From positions 620,001 to 684,000 of the forward strand of contig CANMRM010000002.1 of NCBI GenBank assembly GCA_947500295.1: 64,000 nt of DNA. Direction: 5' to 3'. Both the position numbers and the translations under genes were made by a program. Positions 28,034 through 36,254 of the stretch are shown piece after piece. The DNA is from an uncultured Kordiimonas sp. GTDB lineage: Bacteria; Pseudomonadota; Alphaproteobacteria; Sphingomonadales; Kordiimonadaceae. Each line of letters starts with the position of its first letter. Positions within the stretch are counted from its first letter, which is position 1. The notes beneath the pieces are model-generated. The model was not told the DNA's origin, did not search any database, and saw only the letters and a program-made list of their open reading frames with translations.

Positions 28034-28837
28034 TTATTCCAGACCATCCACATACCAGTCATATTCGAAAAACTGCTTCAAGGGCTCCACCCCGGCAAGC
28101 ACAAACCGTGTATCACATGACCAATCGTCAAATCGTTTTAACAGTGGCCAAAGGTCCTTGCTCCACGGCAGATCCAGTTTTTGGTTCACGCGAATTATAT
28201 AGTCTGGAAATCTCACAAGATCTCCAAAGCCCCGGCTCTCCTCCAGCACCACTTTCGACAGACGCCCCAGGAAACAAACCCTTTCGATCAGCCGCTTTCC
28301 ATAGGTTGACGGCATGTCTTCAAGTTCTGCCTGAATGCGGTCGCCGATTTGCTCAAGTGTGGACTGGCTGAGCTCTAGGTGCCGTTCAACATTTTCGATG
28401 TCATCCCCCACCTCGGCATTCGCCTCGGAAAGCGCGCGCCGCCGAACATCCGACGGCAACTCACTGAAACCACCCGCCATCCAGAAGGCAATGCGGTTGC
28501 GCAGGCGTTCAATCGAGCCGCCTTTGATGATAAAATCGTCTCCGCCAGCCTTCAGGCCACCACGCACAATATCAATGTCATTGTAGCCGGTTAAAAAAAC
28601 CACGGGCATCGACTTCAGGCCGGCCCGTTCCAAATTTGCGACGAAATCAAAACCGCCATCTCCAGGCATTTGAACATCTGAGATGACCATGGCAGGGCGA
28701 TAGGCGCGGACGTAACCGATTCCTTCTTCGGCGTTTTCTGCAATAATCGTCTCAAAGCCAAAATGTTTTACCGCCGCTGCGTGCACTTGCAGCACAACAG
28801 GTTCATCATCCACCAGCAGTATTGGCCCCTTGCGCAT
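28034..28837 (-). CDS. Response regulator with uncharacterised C-terminal domain
   Basis: The 267-residue protein has an N-terminal receiver (DDE at 10-12, phosphoacceptor Asp near 54 in VISDVQMP, Thr in FLTGY, Lys in FIIKGGS). The C-terminal ~140 residues are helical and match no output domain I recognise: no helix-turn-helix, GGDEF, EAL or HD-GYP motif. That part holds a Trp- and Asp-rich end (LPWSKDLWPLLKRFDDW). It is nine bases upstream of nothing obvious on its strand; the M28 gene follows after 37 bases and mgtE precedes by eight bases, so it may be transcribed with mgtE. Confidence 0.75.
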   Translation of the reverse strand: MRKGPILLVDDEPVVLQVHAAAVKHFGFETIIAENAEEGIGYVRAYRPAMVISDVQMPGDGGFDFVANLERAGLKSMPVVFLTGYNDIDIVRGGLKAGGDDFIIKGGSIERLRNRIAFWMAGGFSELPSDVRRRALSEANAEVGDDIENVERHLELSQSTLEQIGDRIQAELEDMPSTYGKRLIERVCFLGRLSKVVLEESRGFGDLVRFPDYIIRVNQKLDLPWSKDLWPLLKRFDDWSCDTRFVLAGVEPLKQFFEYDWYVDGLE

Positions 28838-28845
28838 GCGTTCGC

Positions 28846-30312
28846 CTACAAAAGAACTAGAGCAGCTAGTCCGAGAAAAGCAAAAAAGCCCACAACATCC
28901 GTTATGGTTGTTACAAACACACTCGATGCAATCGCCGGATCGATATCAAGCTTGTGAAGAACCATGGGCACGGCCATTCCGGAGAAGCCGGCCACAAATA
29001 TGTTTACGATCATCGCGGCGCCAAAGATCAGTGCCAGCACAGGAAGGTCGAACCAGAAGTAGGCAACAGCCGCCGACACAATCGCGAGGGCCAGCCCGTT
29101 CAAACTCGCAGCCGTAAGCTCTCTCATCGTTACTCGAAATGCGTTGGTTGAACTCAATTCCTTGGTTGCTATTGCCCGGACGGCAACGGTCATGGTCTGG
29201 GTGCCCGCATTGCCGCCCATAGACGCCACAATGGGCATCAAAACAGCCAGAGCCACCATTTGTTCAATCGTCGCGTCAAAATAACCGATAACAGTGGACG
29301 CCAAGATCGCCGTGCCTAGGTTGATAACGAGCCAGGCAAAGCGACTGCGCGTGATTTCCAGGAAGTTTTCGTTGAGACCGGATTCTTCACCCACACCGGC
29401 AAGAGCGAGAATATCTTCTTCAGCTTCTTCCTCAATCACGTCAACCACGTCATCGACGGTGATAACACCAACCAAGCGGCCGTCACCATCAACAACCCCG
29501 GATGAAATCAAGTGATACTTGGTGAATTGATAGGCCGCTTCTTCTTGGTCAGCGTTCGCATCTATGAGATACGGATCACTGTCCATTATCTCGGCGATCG
29601 CCATATTACGCTGCGTACGCATGAGTCGGGAGATCGGTAGAGTCCCCACCGGATGGTGCGCCGGATCAACGATGAAGATGTCATAAAAGTCAGCCGGGAT
29701 GGAATCGTTGTCGGATCGAAGGAAGTCTATCGTTTGGCCCACCGTCCAGAATTCAGGTAATGCCACAAGATCACGCTGCATCAAACGCCCAGCGGAATCC
29801 TCAGGGTAACTCAGGTTTTCCTCAATTGCAGCCCGGTCATCGCTGGCCAGCGCCCGCATAACCTCTTCACGGTCCGCGTCTTCGAGCTCTTCGATAACAT
29901 AAACGGCGTCATCGGTTTCAAGCTCGGTGACGGCGTCAGCAATTTGCTCATTCGGCAAATGCTCATAGAGCTCTTCCTGTGCTTCCCCTTCCACTTCGGT
30001 CAAAACATCAGGGTCGATCTTGTCTCCCAGAAGCTCAATCAGCTTAACCCGCTTGGGAGACGGCAGAACTTCAAGAATGTCTGCTACATCCGCGGCATGC
30101 AGTTCCTCGAACATGGACAAAACTTGTCCACGGTCTTCGGTTTTCAGAGCATCCTGCAGGTCATCAATAAACGGCCGACTGAGATGGACGTCTGTTTGCG
30201 GCACCTCTGATTGTGCCTCACCTGTCATCCCAACCAGAACCTCATCGCCCTCGACGCCCTGTTCTTGCTCGCCATGTTGATTGGATTCGGTCAACCGCTC
30301 CCCCTGCCCCAA
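28846..30312 (-). CDS. mgtE: Magnesium transporter MgtE
   Basis: MgtE is a Mg2+-gated magnesium channel of the inner membrane. The 488-residue protein has the MgtE N domain (helical, acidic, about 50-150), two CBS domains (about 160-285) and five membrane segments from about 315. The pore signature SMGGNAGTQT lies near 385. The longest frame begins with TTG at 30312 without a ribosome-binding site. An ATG at 30228 would remove 28 unconserved residues, so the true start may be later. It lies 114 bases after dgoK on the same strand. Confidence 0.93.
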   Translation of the reverse strand: MGQGERLTESNQHGEQEQGVEGDEVLVGMTGEAQSEVPQTDVHLSRPFIDDLQDALKTEDRGQVLSMFEELHAADVADILEVLPSPKRVKLIELLGDKIDPDVLTEVEGEAQEELYEHLPNEQIADAVTELETDDAVYVIEELEDADREEVMRALASDDRAAIEENLSYPEDSAGRLMQRDLVALPEFWTVGQTIDFLRSDNDSIPADFYDIFIVDPAHHPVGTLPISRLMRTQRNMAIAEIMDSDPYLIDANADQEEAAYQFTKYHLISSGVVDGDGRLVGVITVDDVVDVIEEEAEEDILALAGVGEESGLNENFLEITRSRFAWLVINLGTAILASTVIGYFDATIEQMVALAVLMPIVASMGGNAGTQTMTVAVRAIATKELSSTNAFRVTMRELTAASLNGLALAIVSAAVAYFWFDLPVLALIFGAAMIVNIFVAGFSGMAVPMVLHKLDIDPAIASSVFVTTITDVVGFFAFLGLAALVLL

Positions 30313-30426
30313 GGTGTTAAGTGGGTGCCTAACGCTATCCTGTTGATAAAAGAAAGTCGCCCGTTATGCCAGCCCGCAGGCGCATCTTGCGTGTATTTGT
30401 TAAAAATCCCAGACATAGGGATGGCG

Positions 30427-31329
30427 TTAAACACCCTTCAGCAGGCATATACCCGTTAAAAAGGCGTGATTTCCACCCACAGAAAGTGACTGAACCCCTT
30501 CCATTGCCAGCGCGCGGGAATACTTGTGGATCAGGGCTTCACTGCCCACAAGCACAATGTCTTCAATAGCGTTCATTGCCTTGCAAACGGCTAGAATTTC
30601 CCGACCGATGAGCATGCCTGAGAGGTAGGAAGCGCGTGAGCGGCAAGCCAAATCACCAAGCAACGCGTCTGCTCTAATGGAAAAAAGTGCGTTCAAAAGC
30701 CCGGCTTCCGAGCGGCTGGCTTCCACGCCGAGAAGAAAGCTCGCCTCATCAAAGTCGCTGTCCTCAACCAACCTGCCGATGGCACTGCTGTTACGAATAA
30801 GGGCAAACATCTCGCCCGTCATGAAAGTCGTGAGTGACACTATTTTCCCGTTTTTGAATTCACACCATTTGCTGTGCGTACCCGGCAGACAAACCAGAGC
30901 GTTTTCGAGGTTGAGCGTGTCCATTGCCCCAAATATCTGGACCTCTTCACCACGCATCACGTCATTACAGCCAAACATGTTGTTACCGCAAACGCCGGGC
31001 ATAACCTGAATATCGAGGTTTAGATTATTTTCGATAGGTATCGATTGGTGATTCAAGTCCTTAAGAGAAACGGGGCACGGCAGATACGGCGTCTCTCGCC
31101 ATCCGTTCCGGCTTCCAATCGTTCCGCTCATCACCACCGGTAAAGAGCCGTGCTCTTCAAGCCAGTTGCCACAATTATTCATCAGAACGTCAACGAACCG
31201 ACCTTCCGGAACCTGCATCACACCTTCCTCCGTGCTGGTTTGAGCCAACACTGCCCCGGTTTCATCCACCAGAAAGGCTCGAAATGTACTGGAACCCCAG
31301 TCGATCGCAATGGCCGAGGCGTTAGCCAT
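30427..31329 (-). CDS. dgoK: 2-dehydro-3-deoxygalactonokinase
   Basis: DgoK phosphorylates 2-keto-3-deoxygalactonate in the De Ley-Doudoroff pathway. The 300-residue protein opens with IAIDWGSSTFRAFLVD, the phosphate-binding start of this kinase family. It also has VVMSGTIGSRNGWRE, CLPGTHSKWCEF and TFMTGEMFALI, all characteristic. The start overlaps the stop of the SDR gene by one base (TAATG), so the two are coupled. The paired aldolase gene lies 10 kb away at 41402 within the same locus. Confidence 0.95.
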   Translation of the reverse strand: MANASAIAIDWGSSTFRAFLVDETGAVLAQTSTEEGVMQVPEGRFVDVLMNNCGNWLEEHGSLPVVMSGTIGSRNGWRETPYLPCPVSLKDLNHQSIPIENNLNLDIQVMPGVCGNNMFGCNDVMRGEEVQIFGAMDTLNLENALVCLPGTHSKWCEFKNGKIVSLTTFMTGEMFALIRNSSAIGRLVEDSDFDEASFLLGVEASRSEAGLLNALFSIRADALLGDLACRSRASYLSGMLIGREILAVCKAMNAIEDIVLVGSEALIHKYSRALAMEGVQSLSVGGNHAFLTGICLLKGV

Positions 31330-32090
31330 TAAACGCGCCCGCCATCCACAATCAGTGACTGACCCGTGATCATCCCGGACGCATCCGAGGCCAGAAACAG
31401 GGCTGAATTTGCAACATCTTCTTCAGCAACAGTCCGTTTCAGAGACTGTTGCGCCAAACACTCTTCAATGGCTTCCTCGCTGGCCCACAAGTCACGTTGC
31501 CGATCGGTCAAGACCCACCCGGGCACAAGAACGTTGGCTCTGATATTGTGGGGGCCAAGCTCTCGGGCAAGCGCTTTTGTCAGACCAACTATGCCCGCTT
31601 TGGATGTGACATAAGACGCATAGCCGGCAAGTCCGAGAATGGCGGAATTTGACCCCAGATTGATAATGCTGCCGCCGCCTTTTTTCATGTCGTCCAGGCA
31701 CGCCTGCACTGTAAAAAAATGGGGTCGAAGGTTTGTTGCAAGCGCATTATCCCAATCCTCGGCACTATAGTCTTCCACATCATGCCGGTCGTCCCGCGCG
31801 GCATTGTTGATGAGAACCTCAATTGGTCCAAAACGGCTTCTGGCCTCATTCACGGCCTGCTTCAAGGCCTCCACGTCACGCACATCACATTGAATAAACA
31901 ATGGCCTGGCACCGGTTTGCCGTTCGACCGAGTTGCAAACCTCCTTCGCGGGATCAGCAGACAAGGACACAAACGCCACCCTGGCACCCTGCGTTGCAAA
32001 GGCAGACACAAATGTTGCGCCGATACCGGATCCACCCCCGGTGATAAATACGGTCTTGCCTGACAAATCTTCGTAAACTGGATACGTCAT
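31329..32090 (-). CDS. SDR family galactose 1-dehydrogenase (probable)
   Basis: This 253-residue short-chain dehydrogenase has TGGGSGIG at 17-24 (NAD(P) binding), NNAARDDRH near 95, Ser in LGSNSA, and the catalytic YASYVTSKAG. The segment NNAARDDRHDVEDY is close to that of known bacterial D-galactose 1-dehydrogenases, and the neighbouring dgoK and lactonase support that. It would oxidise D-galactose to galactonolactone. L-arabinose or D-fucose could also be accepted. The gene is divergent from the lactonase gene across an intergenic region with the shared operator motif. Confidence 0.85.
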   Translation of the reverse strand: MTYPVYEDLSGKTVFITGGGSGIGATFVSAFATQGARVAFVSLSADPAKEVCNSVERQTGARPLFIQCDVRDVEALKQAVNEARSRFGPIEVLINNAARDDRHDVEDYSAEDWDNALATNLRPHFFTVQACLDDMKKGGGSIINLGSNSAILGLAGYASYVTSKAGIVGLTKALARELGPHNIRANVLVPGWVLTDRQRDLWASEEAIEECLAQQSLKRTVAEEDVANSALFLASDASGMITGQSLIVDGGRV

Positions 32091-32188
32091 CTGTCATATT
32101 CTCCAAGGTATCGGTACTATGCCGCATGGCTTGAAATCCGGATCAAACGGGCTCCAAAACCAGCGCGTATTGTAGGTTTTGTATTTTA

Positions 32189-32205
32189 ATCATATATATC
32201 ATAAT
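32189..32205 (+). promoter_or_regulatory. Putative operator, site 1 (galactoside locus)
   Basis: ATCATATATATCATAAT contains the 14-mer TCATATAWATVATA shared with sites at 36198 and 41332. It lies between the divergent SDR and lactonase genes, about 100 and 70 bases from their starts. I infer a binding site for the FadR-type regulator encoded at 33216. Confidence 0.55.
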
Positions 32206-32272
32206 AATTAATCAGGTAAACGGGATTATCTCCGATAGGTGAGCCATATTTTACTCTGCGGAAACCTGTCCC

Positions 32273-33211
32273 ATGGGCACCGAGCCGAGAACAAAAATGA
32301 CCCCAAAAGCTAAACTTACTGAAGAAATCGCAGTCTCGAATTTGCTCGGAGAAGGCATTCAGTGGCGACATGAAGACCAGTCCCTTTGGTGGACTGATAT
32401 TTTGGCTCAAAAACTCTATCGTTATGATTTGGACGGAGCGAATGTTCGCACATGGGACATGCCCGAACCACTCGGGTCCTTTGCATTCACCAGTGACCCT
32501 GATGTGATCGTGGCGGCGTTTGCAAGCGGGTTTGCCATGTTTGGCCTGAGGACCTGTTCGACATCATGGATTTCGAGGCCTACTTTTTTACCCGGAGAGG
32601 GCCGTTTCAATGATGGCAGAGCGGACCGGCAGGGGCGATTTTGGTCAGGAACCATGATGGCAGACCCGGAAGGAATTGACCCCGCTGTCGGTCGTCTGTT
32701 CCGCCTTGATCTCGATGGACAAGTCAGCGTCCATGAAACAAACATAAATATTTCCAATGGTTTATGCTGGAGCCCTGACAGCTCAAACCTCTATTTTGCC
32801 GATTCATTAAAGGGCGAAATATATCGCTATGCCTTCGACGCAAAATCTGGAAATTGCAGGCAACGTACCGTATTTGCAGAAGCACCAACCGGCGGATCAC
32901 CCGACGGTGCAGCCGTAGACGCATACGGAAATCTTTGGAGTGCCCAGTGGGGCCTGGGCGAAATTCATGTATATACAAAAGAGGGTGAACTGACCGGCGC
33001 CATCACGGTTCCCGCCAGCCAGCCGACCTGTGTCGCTTTCGGAGGAGACAACATGGACATGCTGTTCGTTTCTTCGGCCAAAGATGGACTCTCTGACATC
33101 GAATTGGCCAAACAACCTTCTGCTGGCAACGTGTTTGTGTATAAGACCAACACAAAAGGCATGCCCGAAAACAGATTCATGGGTTCGATGGCCGTTTTGC
33201 AAGAGGAATGA
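32273..33211 (+). CDS. SMP-30/gluconolactonase family lactonase (galactonolactonase role)
   Basis: The 312-residue six-bladed beta-propeller belongs to the SMP-30/regucalcin family of metal-dependent sugar lactonases. Conserved pieces are LLGEGIQW (metal Glu), RFNDGRADRQGRFWSGTM, INISNGLCWSPD and GGSPDGAAVDAYGNLW (metal Asp). In this locus it should open D-galactono-lactone to galactonate. The start may be ATG 32273 or ATG 32297. The second gives the more typical short N-terminus, and neither has a strong ribosome-binding site. It is followed four bases later by the regulator gene. Confidence 0.87.
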   Translation: MGTEPRTKMTPKAKLTEEIAVSNLLGEGIQWRHEDQSLWWTDILAQKLYRYDLDGANVRTWDMPEPLGSFAFTSDPDVIVAAFASGFAMFGLRTCSTSWISRPTFLPGEGRFNDGRADRQGRFWSGTMMADPEGIDPAVGRLFRLDLDGQVSVHETNINISNGLCWSPDSSNLYFADSLKGEIYRYAFDAKSGNCRQRTVFAEAPTGGSPDGAAVDAYGNLWSAQWGLGEIHVYTKEGELTGAITVPASQPTCVAFGGDNMDMLFVSSAKDGLSDIELAKQPSAGNVFVYKTNTKGMPENRFMGSMAVLQEE

Positions 33212-33215
33212 AAAG

Positions 33216-33929
33216 ATGGTTGTAGCCTCACAAAGCTTAACCCACCAGATTGTTAATGAACTGGGGCTCTCCATTGTCCAGGGAAAGTATGATGGCAACA
33301 ATCCCTTCCCCATTGAAGCTGATCTTTGTGAGCAATTTGGCGTAAGCCGCAGCGTCCTGCGGGAAGCCGTGAAAATGCTGACGTCAAAAGGGCTGTTGCG
33401 AGCGCGGCCGCGACAGGGAACATGGGTGCAACCTGAGCATTCCTGGAATCTGCTGGACCCGGATGTGCTGCGCTGGTTACTGGACCGCAAGTTTTCCATC
33501 GACTTGTTGTGCGATTTTACCGAGATACGCATGGCAATTGAACCGCAGGCCGCAGCCTTTGCTGCCGTAAGGGCTTCAGAGGAAGAAAAAAAGTCGATAG
33601 CGGATGCGCTTGACAGGATGCGCGCAGCCGAGCGCGGCGACGATGACGCATTGCAATCGGATATCGCCTTTCACGTGGCTGTTCTTGAAGCAGGAGGCAA
33701 CAGGTTTTTCAGCCAGTTGAAAGATCTGGTTGAAACCGCTCTTCGGATCAGCATTCGGCTGACCAACCAGTACAAAGGGGTTGCCCTGGCAAGTGTAGAC
33801 GACCACCGCGCCGTCTATGATGCGATCGCAGCCGGCGATGCAGATCAGGCAAAAGCGCATTCAACTGCCTTGATTGAGGAAGCGTACGAGCTTATCCGGC
33901 ACGCCAAACACAAGGGCAGCAATGACTAA
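33216..33929 (+). CDS. FadR/GntR family transcriptional regulator
   Basis: The 237-residue protein has an N-terminal GntR winged helix (about 10-75, with EADLCEQFGVSRSVLREAVKML) and a C-terminal all-helical FCD ligand domain with the metal-type residues Asp, His and His spaced as in DgoR/UxuR-like proteins. I infer control of the galactoside locus, with galactonate or its keto-deoxy product as effector. ATG 33216 follows AGAGGA by nine bases and the lactonase stop by four. Its stop overlaps that of convergent GH36 by four bases. The three matching motifs at 32189, 36198 and 41332 are its likely targets. Confidence 0.9.
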   Translation: MVVASQSLTHQIVNELGLSIVQGKYDGNNPFPIEADLCEQFGVSRSVLREAVKMLTSKGLLRARPRQGTWVQPEHSWNLLDPDVLRWLLDRKFSIDLLCDFTEIRMAIEPQAAAFAAVRASEEEKKSIADALDRMRAAERGDDDALQSDIAFHVAVLEAGGNRFFSQLKDLVETALRISIRLTNQYKGVALASVDDHRAVYDAIAAGDADQAKAHSTALIEEAYELIRHAKHKGSND

Positions 33930-36061
33930 CCTGAACGCCCAGCTTCAAGTTGAAAGATCAAGGCTGCTTCGGGCCACATGGGGGGCAATTGCAGACCTGC
34001 ATTCATCAGCAGTTCTCCGCTGAACGACCGGCCTTTTAGGTGATCCAGTTTGTCGAGCTGGATGCCTTTGTTGGTGAGCGGCCAAATTACATCCAGTCCA
34101 TATTGCATCTTTGGGTCCAGACCTGCCAATCGCAGCACCTCTGGTGACGTGTCCCTGCGGGTGCTGGTCTGAGTGTAGGAAAACAGCGCTTCAGACTTAT
34201 CCGCTGCCACAATCCCGAATGCCGCCGCATGAACAGCGCCGTCAAGGCGAACCAAATTCCCGTCATGGATAAGAGACCGGTGCTTTTTGTGGAGAGCTAT
34301 AGCCTGTCTCAAGACCTTCTCCTCTTCGGCGGTTAACTCTTCGAGGTCCATTTCCATGCCCATGTGGCCGAAAAAGGCAGTGGCTGTCCGCAGTTCCATT
34401 GACAGGGTGCGGCCTGTAATATGGCAGACACGCGGCCCAACATGCGCACCCATCACATCGCTCGGCAGAAAAACTGATGCACCACGCTGGATCTCCAGCC
34501 GGTCAAGAGCATCATTGCTGTCGGACGTCCAGATACGGTCGGCATGAGCCAGGACGCCGTAGTCTGCGCGCGCGCCGCCCGAAGAACAGCTTTCTATTTC
34601 CACGCCAGGATGCCGCAGACGCAGTTTACCCAGAAGTTCATACAGGGCCCTCGTCTGGTCATGAATGGATGCACGCCCCTTGCTGCCCGGATGGTTTATA
34701 TCCCTGTTCATGTCCCATTTCAGGTAACGAATATTCAACTCAGCAAGCAGGCTGTCGAGCCGTTCAAACAGATACTCGCGGACCTCATCTCTCGTCAGGT
34801 CGAGAACGAGTTGGTTGCGGTAGGGAATTTGTGTTGTCCCGTCAGCGGCCAGAACCCAATCCGGGTGACTGCGATACAGGTCGCTGTCCGGATTGACCAT
34901 TTCAGGCTCCACCCACAAACCGAATTCCATTCCAAGTTTGTTGACGTGCGAGACAAGCGGCGCCAAACCAGCAGGATAAACCTCCGTGTCGACAAACCAG
35001 TCTCCGAGCCCGGCGGCGTCGCCGCGCCGCTTCGAAAACCAGCCGTCGTCCAGAATGAAACGCTCGGCCCCCAGGCTCGCCGCCTTATCTGCCAGAATTT
35101 TCAGCCGCTCAGGATTGTGGTCAAAGTAAACCGCTTCCCACGTGTTGTAGTGCACCGGGCGTGGCTTTTCGCGAACGCTTTCGCGCAAAAGCCGGTTTCG
35201 GACATACGAATGAAAATTTTGAGACAATCCGGAAAAGCCGCTGTTGGAAAACGTTCCATATACCCACGGCGTTTCATAATATTGCCCCTCCTCCATCCGG
35301 CATTCGCCGGGTAACAATCGTTCGCTCAGCTGAACAAGCGTGCGACCGTCGCTCAGGCGCTCGGAAACAAGCTGGTGGTTGCCACTCCACCCCAGATGAA
35401 ACCCAAAAACAGCGCCCGCTTGCTCGCTGGCGTCTTTTGCGTGCAACAAAATACCGGGGAAACTTGCATGAGAGGTTCGGCCTCGCAGGTTTTCACGAAC
35501 ATAGGCACCGGTCCCAAGGTCTTGGCGGCTGGCCTGGAATTCCATGGCCCATTTTCCATCGAAACTGGTGACCTGCTGAACATAATCCGGAAGCTGAATG
35601 GTTGCTGCGCAGCATTTGTTTACATAAAGCGGCGACTGACCGTTGTTTTCAAGCGAATGACAAAGCCTTACCATGTCGGTTTCAGCGCACCATTCTATAT
35701 ACAGCGTCATTGCAATCTGATGCGTTTGGTCTGCACCTCGCAAGACAGCACCCGTTGCTGACTGTGATACAACTTCAAACTTTGTTGGATTGGCGTCCCA
35801 TGCATGGCCACTGCGATGAACTTCCAGCCCCGGTGTTCCGACGAAGCCCGAAGCCAGGGTCGGACATGTGGAAATGGGGACTTCTATTGAAGCGGTTCCC
35901 TGGGCAGGTGTGCGTAGCAACACATCGCTTAACAGGCAGGCGTCTGCTTGTTCCAGCCTGGCGCCCCAGTAAAGAACAGTCGGCACACCCCCACCAACAC
36001 CAAAGACCAGGCTCGAGTTTCGACCGGTAAACTGAATAGTAGACCTGTCATCAGGACCCAT
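33926..36061 (-). CDS. GH36 alpha-galactosidase
   Basis: This 711-residue enzyme hydrolyses terminal alpha-galactosides such as melibiose, raffinose or floridoside. The catalytic nucleophile is the Asp in RYLKWDMNRD and the acid/base is the Asp in WTSDSNDALDR. The N-terminal beta-sandwich, the TIM barrel with RFILDDGWF and the C-terminal domain are all present, full length for GH36. There is no signal peptide, so it acts on imported sugar. I chose ATG 36061, with GGAG about eight bases upstream, over a TTG at 36097. It is divergent from GH42 across operator site 2. Confidence 0.94.
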   Translation of the reverse strand: MGPDDRSTIQFTGRNSSLVFGVGGGVPTVLYWGARLEQADACLLSDVLLRTPAQGTASIEVPISTCPTLASGFVGTPGLEVHRSGHAWDANPTKFEVVSQSATGAVLRGADQTHQIAMTLYIEWCAETDMVRLCHSLENNGQSPLYVNKCCAATIQLPDYVQQVTSFDGKWAMEFQASRQDLGTGAYVRENLRGRTSHASFPGILLHAKDASEQAGAVFGFHLGWSGNHQLVSERLSDGRTLVQLSERLLPGECRMEEGQYYETPWVYGTFSNSGFSGLSQNFHSYVRNRLLRESVREKPRPVHYNTWEAVYFDHNPERLKILADKAASLGAERFILDDGWFSKRRGDAAGLGDWFVDTEVYPAGLAPLVSHVNKLGMEFGLWVEPEMVNPDSDLYRSHPDWVLAADGTTQIPYRNQLVLDLTRDEVREYLFERLDSLLAELNIRYLKWDMNRDINHPGSKGRASIHDQTRALYELLGKLRLRHPGVEIESCSSGGARADYGVLAHADRIWTSDSNDALDRLEIQRGASVFLPSDVMGAHVGPRVCHITGRTLSMELRTATAFFGHMGMEMDLEELTAEEEKVLRQAIALHKKHRSLIHDGNLVRLDGAVHAAAFGIVAADKSEALFSYTQTSTRRDTSPEVLRLAGLDPKMQYGLDVIWPLTNKGIQLDKLDHLKGRSFSGELLMNAGLQLPPMWPEAALIFQLEAGRSG

Positions 36062-36197
36062 CGAAAATCTCCGTTCCTCATACCCGGCTTCAGGCAATGC
36101 CTCAATACAGCATCCGATTTCTTTTGTCTGATCCCAATCTGACGACTAGGGTCAAGCAAGGCAAGCCACCATAAAATCTTGCTAGCCAATCGCTATA

Positions 36198-36214
36198 GTC
36201 ATATAAATAATATT
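36198..36214 (+). promoter_or_regulatory. Putative operator, site 2 (galactoside locus)
   Basis: GTCATATAAATAATATT carries the shared 14-mer TCATATAWATVATA. It sits in the divergent GH36/GH42 intergenic region, about 40 bases before the GH42 start. Confidence 0.55.
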
Positions 36215-36254
36215 ATATATGCGATGGAAGTCTACTCCGCTCAAAAGGAAAGTC

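Noticed and set aside
34544-35314. 256-codon frame on + opposite the GH36 gene
   Set aside because: It is antisense to a full-length alpha-galactosidase with intact motifs, resembles no family, and has no ribosome-binding site.
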